From the NCBI GenBank assembly GCA_963753615.1, contig CAVWCW010000006.1, positions 186,001 to 250,000 on the forward strand: a stretch of DNA of 64,000 nucleotides, in the 5' to 3' direction. The notes under the pieces are model-generated. The model was not told the DNA's origin. It was given only the letters and a program-made list of their open reading frames with translations, and searched no databases. A program made the position numbers and the translations under genes. Source of the stretch: CAVWCW01 sp963753615. GTDB lineage: Bacteria > Pseudomonadota > Gammaproteobacteria > Chromatiales > Chromatiaceae. The stretch's first letter is position 1. Each line of letters opens with the position of its first letter. Below, in pieces: positions 27,566 to 35,572 of the stretch.

Positions 27566-27587
27566 CCGGGCCGCTGTTGCGGCCCGG
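27566..27587 (+). promoter_or_regulatory. Strong hairpin between csoS1 paralogues 1 and 2
   Basis: A perfect nine-pair stem CCGGGCCGC / GCGGCCCGG with loop TGTT lies in the 75-base gap. No T-run follows, so it is not a classical terminator. It is well placed to protect or partly attenuate the transcript and so set the ratio of upstream to downstream shell proteins. Confidence 0.6.
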
Positions 27588-27630
27588 GAATTCACTGAAG
27601 CAAATCTAACCCGACGACGGAGATAGAAAG

Positions 27631-27939
27631 ATGGCAAACGAGAACTACGGCATTGCGCTGGGCATGATCGAAACCCGTGGCCTGGTGCCCGCTATCGAGG
27701 CAGCTGACGCCATGACCAAGGCCGCCGAAGTGCGCCTGATCGGCCGCGAGTTTGTTGGCGGCGGTTACGTGACCGTGCTGGTTCGCGGTGAGACCGGTGC
27801 CGTGAACGCAGCCGTTCGCGCTGGCGCTGACGCCTGCGAGCGTGTCGGTGACGGCCTGGTGGCTGCACATATCATCGCCCGCCCGCACAAAGAAGTTGAG
27901 CCGGTGCTGCCGACTGGCGGCGCTTCCACCGAAGCCTGA
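27631..27939 (+). CDS. csoS1: Carboxysome shell hexamer protein CsoS1, paralogue 2
   Basis: The 102-residue BMC-domain protein begins MANENYGIALGMIETRG and matches the other two copies across the core. Its distinguishing C-terminus reads HKEVEPVLPTGGASTEA. A ribosome-binding GGAGA precedes the ATG. It probably mixes with the other paralogues in shell facets. Confidence 0.96.
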   Translation: MANENYGIALGMIETRGLVPAIEAADAMTKAAEVRLIGREFVGGGYVTVLVRGETGAVNAAVRAGADACERVGDGLVAAHIIARPHKEVEPVLPTGGASTEA

Positions 27940-27981
27940 TTGGCGCTTCGACCCTAGCCGTTTAAACAGGAGATTTCAGCG

Positions 27982-28293
27982 ATGGCCAACGAAACCTATG
28001 GCATTGCTCTGGGCATGATCGAGACCCGCGGGCTGGTGCCTGCCATCGAAGCGGCTGACGCCATGACCAAGGCCGCCGAAGTGCGCCTGATCGGTCGTGA
28101 GTTCGTGGGCGGCGGTTACGTCACCGTGCTGGTGCGCGGTGAGACCGGTGCCGTGAACGCAGCTGTTCGCGCCGGCGCCGACGCCTGCGAGCGTGTGGGT
28201 GACGGCCTGGTGGCCGCACACATCATCGCGCGTCCGCATCGCGAAGTGGAGCCGGTGTTGGAAGGCGGCAGCGCCATGCGTCCGGCGCATTGA
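27982..28293 (+). CDS. csoS1: Carboxysome shell hexamer protein CsoS1, paralogue 3
   Basis: The 103-residue BMC-domain protein begins MANETYGIALGMIETRG after AGGAGA. Its tail, HREVEPVLEGGSAMRPAH, is the longest of the three, a position where Halothiobacillus has the extended CsoS1B. Which of the three corresponds to A, B or C is assigned only by gene order. Confidence 0.95.
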   Translation: MANETYGIALGMIETRGLVPAIEAADAMTKAAEVRLIGREFVGGGYVTVLVRGETGAVNAAVRAGADACERVGDGLVAAHIIARPHREVEPVLEGGSAMRPAH

Positions 28294-28347
28294 GCGATCG
28301 GTTCGTTACCGGTTAAGAACACGCCAGCGGATCGCTGAACCTTCATC

Positions 28348-28833
28348 ATGTTGTATGCCCGCGCAGACCAACGCGTGCTCGGTTACCTCGGGCGAGCTCT
28401 GAGTCTGGAGTTCTCCGCGGTGCAGCTGTACAGCACCCAGGCGCGACTCGTCGCAACCTGGGGTCTGGCTGAGCCGGCCGAACGCCTGAAAAACGAGTCA
28501 CGTGAGGAAATGGAGCATGCGGATCGGATCATCGCCCGCATGCTGTCCCTCGGCGTGGCGCCCAGCGCGTCGCAGTTGCGTCCGGTCCGGCTCGGCAACA
28601 GTCTGCAGGAACTGCTGCTGCATGACCTGGCGTTCGAGCACGAATTGATCAACCTGTACAGCGATGCCACGCGCCATTGCGCCGGCATCGGCGATCACGA
28701 CGGGCGGCTTTTCTTCGAGACCCTGCTCGAAGAAGAGCGCCGCCACGGTCGTGAATTGAGTCAGTGGATCGAGGGGTTACGGCAACCGGGGCAGCCCGGG
28801 CCCCGCACCCCGCCACGCGGCGCGACCTTCTGA
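28348..28833 (+). CDS. Bacterioferritin-like protein of the carboxysome operon
   Basis: The 161-residue four-helix protein shows ferritin-like metal positions: LSLEFSAVQLYSTQARL, EEMEHADRIIARML, FEHELINLYSDATRHC and FFETLLEEERRHGRELSQWI. Genes of this kind follow csoS1 in many chemoautotrophic cso operons; a redox or iron role has been proposed but is not established. Its tail is Pro/Gly-rich (QPGQPGPRTPPRG). The acRAF gene follows after 12 bases. Confidence 0.88.
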   Translation: MLYARADQRVLGYLGRALSLEFSAVQLYSTQARLVATWGLAEPAERLKNESREEMEHADRIIARMLSLGVAPSASQLRPVRLGNSLQELLLHDLAFEHELINLYSDATRHCAGIGDHDGRLFFETLLEEERRHGRELSQWIEGLRQPGQPGPRTPPRGATF

Positions 28834-28845
28834 GGAGGCTTCGTG

Positions 28846-29112
28846 ATGGACCGGGAGTGGCAGGAACGTAAACGTCCCGCACGCCTCGAACGGCGTTACG
28901 AGTTTCCCGATTACACCACCCTGCGCGATTTCCTCGACCGCGCAGCGGATCTGTCAGAGGAACACGATTTGTATCCCGACCTCGGCTTCGGGCGTGATTA
29001 TGTGAACGTCACCATCTATGCCCCTGAAGGCGAAGACGCAGTCAGCAATGAGCAGCGGCGCTTTGCTAAAATGCTCGACAAGCTTCAGACTGGCACAACG
29101 ATAGGCAACTGA
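28846..29112 (+). CDS. Carboxysomal RuBisCO assembly factor acRAF (pterin-dehydratase-like)
   Basis: The 88-residue product is related to pterin-4a-carbinolamine dehydratase: RYEFPDYTTLRDFLDRAADLSEEHDLYPDLGFGRDYVNVTIY. The canonical catalytic His residues of the dehydratase are not in evidence, in line with its known non-enzymatic role as a RuBisCO assembly chaperone in alpha-carboxysome operons. A GTG just upstream (28843) is an alternative start; GGAGG precedes both. Confidence 0.9.
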   Translation: MDREWQERKRPARLERRYEFPDYTTLRDFLDRAADLSEEHDLYPDLGFGRDYVNVTIYAPEGEDAVSNEQRRFAKMLDKLQTGTTIGN

Positions 29113-29124
29113 GGGGGCTTCCCC

Positions 29125-29751
29125 ATGGCCATCATCGCCTTGGTGGGCAACAAGGGCGGAGCAGGTAAGACCACGCTGGCAGTGAACTTGGCGTGTGCCC
29201 TCAACCGCATCGCGCCTACCGCCATTCTGGATGCCGATCCGCAGGGCTCCTCTTTGCAATGGCGGGCCATCGCCGAATCCGATGAGACTCCCCCGGTATT
29301 TGCCAGCGACCGACAGCTTGATGCGGTACTAAATACCCGGCGCAAGCAATGCGCCCACTTGATCATCGACTGTCCGCCTTCGGTCAATACCATGCAGACC
29401 AATCTCGCCCTGCAGGTCAGCGAAATAGCGCTTATTCCGGTGCAGCCCTCGCCGCTGGATCTCTGGGCAACCGCCCACATCGATCACGCTATCGAGGAGG
29501 CGAAGCGATCAAACCCGGGGTTGCGGCCGATGCTGGTGATCAACCAGCTCGAGCCGCGCACCACGCTGTCCCGGCTTGTGCGTCAGGCCATCGCGGAACT
29601 GGGACTGCCCGCTTCCGAGGCGGCGATCCGCCGTCGCGTTATCTACCGGGCCGCGATGCTCGAGGGTAAGAGCGTCATCGACATGGGAAGCCGGGGCGCG
29701 GCGGCAGCCGAAGAACTCCACCAACTGATCAACGAGGTAATTCTGTCATGA
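29125..29751 (+). CDS. mcdA: ParA-family ATPase McdA (carboxysome positioning)
   Basis: The 208-residue protein has the deviant Walker A with signature lysine, GNKGGAGKTTLAVN, an early LDADPQGSS Walker A' and LIIDCPPS Walker B. McdA binds the nucleoid and, with McdB on the carboxysome, spaces carboxysomes along the cell. It starts 12 bases after acRAF and its stop overlaps the mcdB start (ATGA), as in other alpha-carboxysome operons. Confidence 0.93.
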   Translation: MAIIALVGNKGGAGKTTLAVNLACALNRIAPTAILDADPQGSSLQWRAIAESDETPPVFASDRQLDAVLNTRRKQCAHLIIDCPPSVNTMQTNLALQVSEIALIPVQPSPLDLWATAHIDHAIEEAKRSNPGLRPMLVINQLEPRTTLSRLVRQAIAELGLPASEAAIRRRVIYRAAMLEGKSVIDMGSRGAAAAEELHQLINEVILS

Positions 29752-30017
29752 GCAGCACCGACAAGACCGGCGACAAACTGCTCGCCTCCATTCGCAAGAC
29801 CAAGGCGAGCGGCGGTCCGTCCGAGACCAGCAGCACGCCGTCTGCCGCGACGCCCAAGCGGGCGGTCACCACGAAGCGCAAGGTCGCGCCCAAGCCCCCC
29901 GCCAGGACGGCAGCCAAGCCAGCAGCCAAGCCCGCTTCTGGGCCGACCGCCACCGCCAAGGCTCCTGCTGCGGCTGCGGACCCCTTCCAGGCGGCCCGGC
30001 GGATCTGGCCTGACTGA
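29748..30017 (+). CDS. mcdB: Carboxysome positioning adaptor McdB (alpha type)
   Basis: The 89-residue protein is almost entirely disordered and rich in Lys, Ala, Pro and Thr (KRAVTTKRKVAPKPPARTAAKPAAKP), and ends in FQAARRIWPD, with the C-terminal Trp characteristic of alpha-McdB. It links carboxysomes to McdA. It overlaps mcdA by four bases and is the last gene before an AT-rich regulatory gap. Confidence 0.88.
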   Translation: MSSTDKTGDKLLASIRKTKASGGPSETSSTPSAATPKRAVTTKRKVAPKPPARTAAKPAAKPASGPTATAKAPAAAADPFQAARRIWPD

Positions 30018-30018
30018 G

Positions 30019-30074
30019 TTAGATACATCGACTTAAATAGATATATATCTTTCTTTATATCGAATTGTATCTAA
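30019..30074 (+). promoter_or_regulatory. AT-rich nested inverted repeats upstream of the sulP-cbbR block
   Basis: Arms TTAGATACA (30019-30027) and TGTATCTAA (30066-30074) form a perfect nine-base inverted repeat 38 bases apart. Between them lies the palindrome AGATATATATCT (30039-30050), part of a 16-base match (14 of 16) to the palindrome before cbbL. This suggests one regulator controls both blocks. It could also act as a weak terminator for mcdB. No clear sigma-70 boxes were assigned. Confidence 0.5.
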
Positions 30075-30114
30075 GTATAAAAGGCGCCATAATGCCGGCC
30101 GAGATCAGCGTCAG

Positions 30115-30252
30115 TTGAGCCTGCCGGACTACCGCCTGCCTGGCTTGCTGGACGATCTGGCGGTCCTGATCCGCAAGGGCTATCACCGGACCGCTCGTGG
30201 GTCTGGCGTGTCAGTGCGTGGACCCGAGAGGTACGAGGCCCTGTTGGGCTGA
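30115..30252 (+). CDS. Possible 45-residue peptide between mcdB and sulP
   Basis: A TTG-initiated frame reads SLPDYRLPGLLDDLAVLIRKGYHRTARGSGVSVRGPERYEALLG and stops 17 bases before sulP. Its composition looks coding and the frame is open further upstream, but no ribosome-binding site is evident and no family is recognised. It may instead be the tail of a lost gene. Confidence 0.3.
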   Translation: MSLPDYRLPGLLDDLAVLIRKGYHRTARGSGVSVRGPERYEALLG

Positions 30253-30269
30253 GACGCGGAGTTTTATCC

Positions 30270-32381
30270 ATGCAGTCGCTGCTTCAAAATCTGTTCCCGT
30301 TCCTGCGCTGGTTCCCGATGACCCGGGGCGGCCTGCGCAGCGACCTGATCGCCGGCATCACCGTGGCCCTGGTGCTGGTACCCCAGAGTATGGCCTATGC
30401 GCAGCTGGCCGGGCTGCCGGTGGTATACGGCTTGTACGCGTCGTTCGTGCCGGTGATCGTGGCCTCGCTTTGGGGCTCATCCAGTCAGTTGCATACAGGC
30501 CCGGTGGCGATGCTGTCGCTGATGTCGGCTGCTGCGCTGATTCCCTTCGCCTCCCCCGGCAGCTCCGATTTCATCGAGTTGTCCCTCATGTTGGCGCTGA
30601 TGGTAGGGGTGCTGCGGCTGTCGCTTGGCCTGTTCCGCCTCGGTGCCATCGTGAACCTGCTGTCCAGCCCGGTGATTGTCGGATTCACCAACGCGGCGGC
30701 GCTGATCATTGGGCTGTCACAGCTGAGCAAAGTGATCGGCGTGCCATTCCCGCGCACCGACTCCTATCTGGCAGACCTGTGGCATGTCGTTGCCCAGATT
30801 CCGGAACTGCACCTGACGACCCTTTTGTTCGGCGTTGGCGCCTGGCTCTTGATCGCCGGGCTGCGCCGCAAGGCGCCGTCATTGCCTGGGGTGCTGATAG
30901 CGGTGGTGCTGTCCACGCTGGTCAGTGCGCTGGTCCACTACGAGAACAAGGCGCAGGTGGCGCCGGAGCAGATCCACGACCCGCGACTGGTAACCGAGGT
31001 CGCCAGCTTCGACGCGACCCAGCAAAGTGTTGTCAGGCTTACCAACGAGCTTGCCGATCTCAACCGGCAAGCCGACGAGCTGGAAAAGGAGGGTGGTCTG
31101 GCACGCATCGAAGAGGCCGCCACCCTGCGCGCGCACGGCGTAGTGCTGAAAAAGCAGCTGCAACTGCTCAAGACGGAAAACAACCAACGCCGTGTGGCCC
31201 TTCACGCCATGACGCTTACGGGCGTGGACGCCGAGGGGGGCGACGACCTAAAACTGTTCCCAATCGGTGAAGAGCCGGATGGTCTGACGGGCCATAAGGT
31301 GTGGCGCTTCAACGGTGTTAAGGATGGCCAGGTCGTGCTGTCCGCAGGTGGTGAAGTGGTGGGCAACATTCCCGAAGGGTTACCCAGCATGCGAGCGCCG
31401 CAGGTTCATTGGGACCTGCTGCTGGCGCTGTTGCCGGCGGCGTTGGTGATGGCGCTGATTGGCTTCATGGAGGCCACTTCCATCTCCAAGGCCATCGCCA
31501 CCAGTACCGGCGAACGTGTGGACACCAGCAAGGAGTTGATCGGCCAGGGGCTGGCTAACATTGCCGGCAGCTTCTTCGGCTCCTACACGGTGAGCGGTTC
31601 CTTCTCCCGCTCTGCAGTAGCAGCCCGCACGGGGGCCAAGACCGGGCTCTTCGCCATCATCAGCGCCCTGGCCGTCGTCCTCGTGCTGCTGTTCTTCACC
31701 CCATATCTTTACCACCTGCCGCAGGCCGTGCTGGCGGTGATCGTCATGATGGCGGTATTCAGCCTCATCCGGCTCGCACCCTTGGTACAGGCGTGGAAGG
31801 TGGACCGCGTCAGCGCGTTGATTGGCGTGGTCACCTTCGTGGCCACGCTGCTGATGGCGCCGTCGATTGCCAACGGCATCCTGCTCGGTGTAGCCCTGAC
31901 GGTACTGCACTACCTGATCCGGATCATGAGGCCTCGAGCCGAAATCGTCGGGCGCAAGGCAGACGGCACGCTGGGCGGAATCCGTGCCCATGGTTTGCAG
32001 CCACTCAGCGAGATCTTTGTGCCTGTTCGCTTCGATGGTTCCCTTACCTTTATCAATGTCGCCTATTTCGAGGATATCGTCCTGGAGGCGCACTGCGAGT
32101 TTCCCCGAGCCAACGTGATCCTGATCGTCGGCAGCGGCGTGAACGAGATCGATGCGTCGGGCGAGGAAAAGGTGCGCGAGGTGGCCAAGCGTCTGCAGGA
32201 GGTGGGCGTGACCCTGATGTTCAGCGGCTTGAAGCACCAGGTCATGCGGGTGTTTGTGCAGAGCGGCCTGGTCGAAGAGCTGGGCCGTGACGCCTTCTTC
32301 AGCGACAAGGAAACCGCCCTGCGGACGCTCGGTGAGCGCTATGGCACCCGCGACGGCTTGCTCGAGTCCAGACCGGCATAG
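30270..32381 (+). CDS. SulP-family anion transporter with C-terminal STAS domain and coiled-coil insertion
   Basis: The 703-residue protein has the SulP core (GITVALVLVPQSMAYAQLAGLPVVYGLYASFVP near the start; MALIGFMEATSISKAIA and GSFFGSYTVSGSFSRSAVAARTGAKTG later) and a C-terminal STAS domain (PVRFDGSLTFINVAYFEDIV...). Residues about 228-373 hold a large insertion between two membrane segments, with a heptad-like stretch (VRLTNELADLNRQADELEKEGG, LRAHGVVLKKQLQLLKTE). Placed between the carboxysome operon and cbbR, bicarbonate is the likely substrate, by analogy with SulP genes of other chemoautotrophs; sulfate cannot be excluded. cbbR follows directly. Confidence 0.88.
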   Translation: MQSLLQNLFPFLRWFPMTRGGLRSDLIAGITVALVLVPQSMAYAQLAGLPVVYGLYASFVPVIVASLWGSSSQLHTGPVAMLSLMSAAALIPFASPGSSDFIELSLMLALMVGVLRLSLGLFRLGAIVNLLSSPVIVGFTNAAALIIGLSQLSKVIGVPFPRTDSYLADLWHVVAQIPELHLTTLLFGVGAWLLIAGLRRKAPSLPGVLIAVVLSTLVSALVHYENKAQVAPEQIHDPRLVTEVASFDATQQSVVRLTNELADLNRQADELEKEGGLARIEEAATLRAHGVVLKKQLQLLKTENNQRRVALHAMTLTGVDAEGGDDLKLFPIGEEPDGLTGHKVWRFNGVKDGQVVLSAGGEVVGNIPEGLPSMRAPQVHWDLLLALLPAALVMALIGFMEATSISKAIATSTGERVDTSKELIGQGLANIAGSFFGSYTVSGSFSRSAVAARTGAKTGLFAIISALAVVLVLLFFTPYLYHLPQAVLAVIVMMAVFSLIRLAPLVQAWKVDRVSALIGVVTFVATLLMAPSIANGILLGVALTVLHYLIRIMRPRAEIVGRKADGTLGGIRAHGLQPLSEIFVPVRFDGSLTFINVAYFEDIVLEAHCEFPRANVILIVGSGVNEIDASGEEKVREVAKRLQEVGVTLMFSGLKHQVMRVFVQSGLVEELGRDAFFSDKETALRTLGERYGTRDGLLESRPA

Positions 32382-33479
32382 ATGGAACTCGGGGAAAGAC
32401 GCCACAGGCAAGGTGTGACGGACATGAAAAAACCGCGCTCGAGAGACCAGGGCTACACCCCTCCATCCGCCATGCCTGATTACCTGATCCGGCAAGCCAC
32501 CCTGCGCCAGCTCCAGGTATTTGAGGCCATCGTGCGCCTTGGCAGCTTCACGCGCGCGGCCGAGGAACTCTTTCTCACCCAGCCGACGGTCTCCATGCAG
32601 ATCAAGAAGCTGTCGGAGGCTATGGGGCTGCCGCTGTTCGAGCACATCGGCCGCAAGGTGCAGCCCACCGAGGCCGGGCTGGTACTTTACGATGCCTGCC
32701 GGCGCATATTCGAGACTCTGGCTAACCTCGAAATGAAACTGGCCGACCTGAAGGGAATGAAGCGGGGTAGGTTGCGGCTCGGCGTGATCACCACCGCTGA
32801 GTACTTTGCGCCAGAGATCCTCGGTGAGTTCAGTCAGCTTTACCCGGGTATCGAGGTCTCCCTGAAAGTGACCAACCGGGACAGCATCATCGAACGTATG
32901 CACGGGAATGAGGATGACCTTTACGTGATGGGCCAGACACCTGCCGACGAAGTGGAGGTCGAGGCCTTCTCCTTCGCACCCAATCCGCTGGTGATGATGG
33001 CACCGCGCAATCACCCCCTGGTCGGCGAGAAGAACATCCCGCTAAAGCGCATCGCCGAGGAGCCTTTCATCCTGCGTGAGCCCGGCTCCGGTATTCGCGA
33101 TGCCACCCTGAGGGTTTTCGAAGCTTGCGGCCTGCGCCCCAGGGTGCGAATGGAACTGGGCAGCAACGAGGCCATCAAGCACGCCATTGTCGGCGGCCTG
33201 GGCATCTCCGTTCTGTCCCTGCACACGCTCGCGCTTGAACGCGTGGAAGGGCCGGTAGCTGTTCTCGATGTGCAAGGATTTCCTATCCTGCGCCAGTGGT
33301 ACCTGGTGTACCCGAAGGGCAAGGAGTTATCGCTGGTGGCTCGGACCTTCCTGGATTTTGCTCTCCAGTATGGTCCGCGCCTGGGCGCACGCATGGAGTC
33401 CATGTGGCCTGGGCTGCGCCATATCAACACGACCAGCGATGCGCCGCCCCGGCGCGGCAGGAAGAAGGCGATACGATGA
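32382..33479 (+). CDS. cbbR: LysR-family regulator, CbbR-like
   Basis: The N-terminal winged helix-turn-helix reads ATLRQLQVFEAIVRLGSFTRAAEELFLTQPTVSMQIKKLSEAMGLPLFEHIGRKV in outline, with the typical CbbR linker RRIFETLANLEMKLADLKG and effector domain RGRLRLGVITTAEYFAPEILGEF. CbbR activates Calvin-cycle operons in response to metabolites such as RuBP or NADPH. The open frame begins immediately after sulP; an ATG at 32424 or 32472 is equally possible as the true start. Unlike classical arrangements it is not divergent from cbbL but lies 10 kb downstream in the same direction. Confidence 0.88.
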   Translation: MELGERRHRQGVTDMKKPRSRDQGYTPPSAMPDYLIRQATLRQLQVFEAIVRLGSFTRAAEELFLTQPTVSMQIKKLSEAMGLPLFEHIGRKVQPTEAGLVLYDACRRIFETLANLEMKLADLKGMKRGRLRLGVITTAEYFAPEILGEFSQLYPGIEVSLKVTNRDSIIERMHGNEDDLYVMGQTPADEVEVEAFSFAPNPLVMMAPRNHPLVGEKNIPLKRIAEEPFILREPGSGIRDATLRVFEACGLRPRVRMELGSNEAIKHAIVGGLGISVLSLHTLALERVEGPVAVLDVQGFPILRQWYLVYPKGKELSLVARTFLDFALQYGPRLGARMESMWPGLRHINTTSDAPPRRGRKKAIR

Positions 33480-33570
33480 GGCGATGGAGACGGTTTCGCG
33501 TGGTACTGCGGGGAGCTGGCGGGCTGAGCCGGTCAGCGATCCTGGTTGACCGCGCCGTTGCGGAAACACC

Positions 33571-34185
33571 ATGATCAAGCTGCGCACCTACGTCTACATC
33601 GATTCGCTGCAGCCGCAGCTGGCCGAGTACATGGCCACGGTGTCCCAGGGCTATCCGCCGACCCCCGGGGAGGCCTGCCTGTGGACCGAAGTAGCACCTG
33701 GCATGGCCGTGCACCGGCTGACGGATATCGCGCTCAAGGCCACCCGCGTCCACCTGACCCAGCAGGTGGTGGAGCGGGCGTTCGGTTCCATGGTCGTACA
33801 TCACCGCGACCAGAGCGACGTGCGGGCCGCTGGTGAAATCTTGCTGTCGCGCCTCGGTGCCCGCCTGGAGGACCGGCAGCGGTGTCAGGTCACTTGGCAG
33901 GAGACCATCCGGGGCATGACGCCCGAACACACGGTGCTGATCAACCGGCAGACCAGACGCGGTTCAATGATGATCCCTGGGCAGAGCATGTTCATTCTCG
34001 AAACCGAGCCCGCGGGCTATATTATCTATGCCGCGAATCAGGCGGAGAAGGCCGCCAGTATTACCCTGGTGGACGTGAGCGCGGTCGGTGCGTTCGGCCG
34101 ACTGATCGTCTCGGGCACCGAGAGCGACGTGGACGAGGCGGCCTCCGCGGCCATCGCCGCCGTAGAAAACCCCTCCGGTACCTGA
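33571..34185 (+). CDS. csoS1D: Carboxysome tandem-BMC shell protein CsoS1D
   Basis: The 204-residue protein begins MIKLRTYVYIDSLQPQLAEYMATVSQGYPPTPGEACLWTEV in outline and has two circularly related BMC domains, the second containing PGQSMFILETEPAGYIIYAANQAEKAASITLVDVSAVGAFGRLIVSG. CsoS1D forms pseudohexameric trimers, which stack and have a gated large pore for RuBP-sized metabolites. It is separated from the main operon by sulP and cbbR, which is common in relatives. Confidence 0.93.
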   Translation: MIKLRTYVYIDSLQPQLAEYMATVSQGYPPTPGEACLWTEVAPGMAVHRLTDIALKATRVHLTQQVVERAFGSMVVHHRDQSDVRAAGEILLSRLGARLEDRQRCQVTWQETIRGMTPEHTVLINRQTRRGSMMIPGQSMFILETEPAGYIIYAANQAEKAASITLVDVSAVGAFGRLIVSGTESDVDEAASAAIAAVENPSGT

Positions 34186-34211
34186 CCAGATGAAGGATCG
34201 AGGCAACTAGC

Positions 34212-34790
34212 ATGCACCGCCAGGAACTGCTCGGCCTGCTGTCCCGCCACCGTACCCGCTTTATGGAGGAGGCCGGCTATGTGGCGCGCGCGATTGCCTT
34301 CGTCGAGGCCCACGAGGACTGCTTCCATTGCGACCTGTGGCCCGGTCATGTCACCGGTTCGGTCTGGGTGGTCAGCCCCGACCGCAGCCGAGTCCTGCTG
34401 CTCCATCATCGCAAGCACGACCAGTGGTTTCAGCCAGGCGGCCACGCTGACGGTGACGCGGACATTCTCCGGGTCGCCCTGCGGGAGACCGCGGAGGAAA
34501 CCGGCTTGGATCCCTCACACATCCGTCTTTTGGAAGAGGCGGTGTTCGACGTGGACGTACACAGCATCCCCGCCACCAGCCGCGGGCCGCGCCACCAGCA
34601 CTTCGATATTCGCTTCCTGGTCGAGATGGACGACGATCTGGAAATCCCCGGCAACGACGAATCCCATCAGGTCCTCTGGGTACCCTTGCACCAGGTGGCG
34701 CGCTTCAACAACAACCGTTCGACCTTCCGCATGGTCGAAAAGACGCGGCGTTTGCGCCACGTCTTCCTCGGCGCTTATGTGGGCGGCTAG
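34212..34790 (+). CDS. Nudix hydrolase linked to csoS1D
   Basis: The 192-residue protein starts 26 bases after csoS1D. The Nudix region is GGHADGDADILRVALRETAEETG: the REUxEExG core is intact, but the position normally holding Glu five residues after the first Gly is Ala, a variation found in the GGHADGD subfamily. An N-terminal extension contains HEDCFHCDLWPGHVTGSVWVV. The substrate is unknown. Linkage to carboxysome genes suggests repair or removal of a phosphorylated metabolite, which is inference. Confidence 0.8.
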   Translation: MHRQELLGLLSRHRTRFMEEAGYVARAIAFVEAHEDCFHCDLWPGHVTGSVWVVSPDRSRVLLLHHRKHDQWFQPGGHADGDADILRVALRETAEETGLDPSHIRLLEEAVFDVDVHSIPATSRGPRHQHFDIRFLVEMDDDLEIPGNDESHQVLWVPLHQVARFNNNRSTFRMVEKTRRLRHVFLGAYVGG

Positions 34791-35572
34791 ACACCGGTTT
34801 TCGGACGCTCACCCTGAGCCTGTTCTCGAAACTGGCTTTCCGGCAGCGGATTGTCTTCGGGAGTGCCGCAACAGCGAGGAGGGTTCACGTTGGCGGAGCT
34901 GGAGAAATGCCTGAACCGGACGTCTGGCATTTTACGTACACGACTTGCAGACGTCGGTGGTCTTCTGTCGCGATGACGTCGGGCTCCGGTCCGTCAGGGA
35001 GGCGTTGGGCGGGATAGCGCCTGGCCCGAGGATCAGCATGCCTGCGAAAATCGCCTTCGCCGCCGACCGTTTTCCAGTTCGAAAAGGGTGGGAGTCTGGC
35101 CAATGCAGCGTCGCAGGCAGGTTCTCGACTACCTAACGACCGGCGGATACTCGAGGGACCTGGGGAAAACGGCGTTTGCGGTACTTACCCTGATATTTAC
35201 ATGGATCGCATGGACCTGAGTTATTGATTTAAATGATTTTTTACAAGAGCAAACGGTTTCGAGAGGCAGGAGGGAGATTAGAGTTCCCGCACCTCGACCA
35301 ATATCTTGAGGGACTTACCCGTCAATCATTCCTTTCGGATTTCTGCAACCGTAACTCAAACTTGAAGCTGGCTCGCTTGCTTCGAGTGGGAGCATGACTG
35401 CGCGCGGATTTTCCGGCGACCAGCAGGCGCCGCCATCGGAAACTTCGCCCATGCCTGGTTTCTTGTTAGACTTGGCAGCCGAAAACGGGGCCCTGATGCA
35501 GCGCCCCACCCGCCGAAGAGCCGGCACCAAGGCCCAGGTTTGCGGCCAACACAGTGAAGCTTGGACGTCTTG
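34791..35572. other. Intergenic region before the DAB locus
   Basis: No supported gene lies in these roughly 780 bases. The first 400 bases are GC-rich and featureless. Around 35200-35260 the composition turns AT-rich (ATTTACATGG, GAGTTATTGATTTAAATGATTTTTTAC), a likely promoter zone for dabB. The palindrome shared by the cbbL and sulP upstream regions is not found here. Confidence 0.45.

Noticed and set aside
31380..33014. 544-codon minus-strand open frame opposite sulP and cbbR
   Set aside because: It crosses two clearly coding plus-strand genes and is His/Gln/Asp-rich without recognisable domains.
34791..35572. Small open frames between the Nudix gene and dabB
   Set aside because: They lack ribosome-binding sites and recognisable motifs, and both strands have similar short frames.
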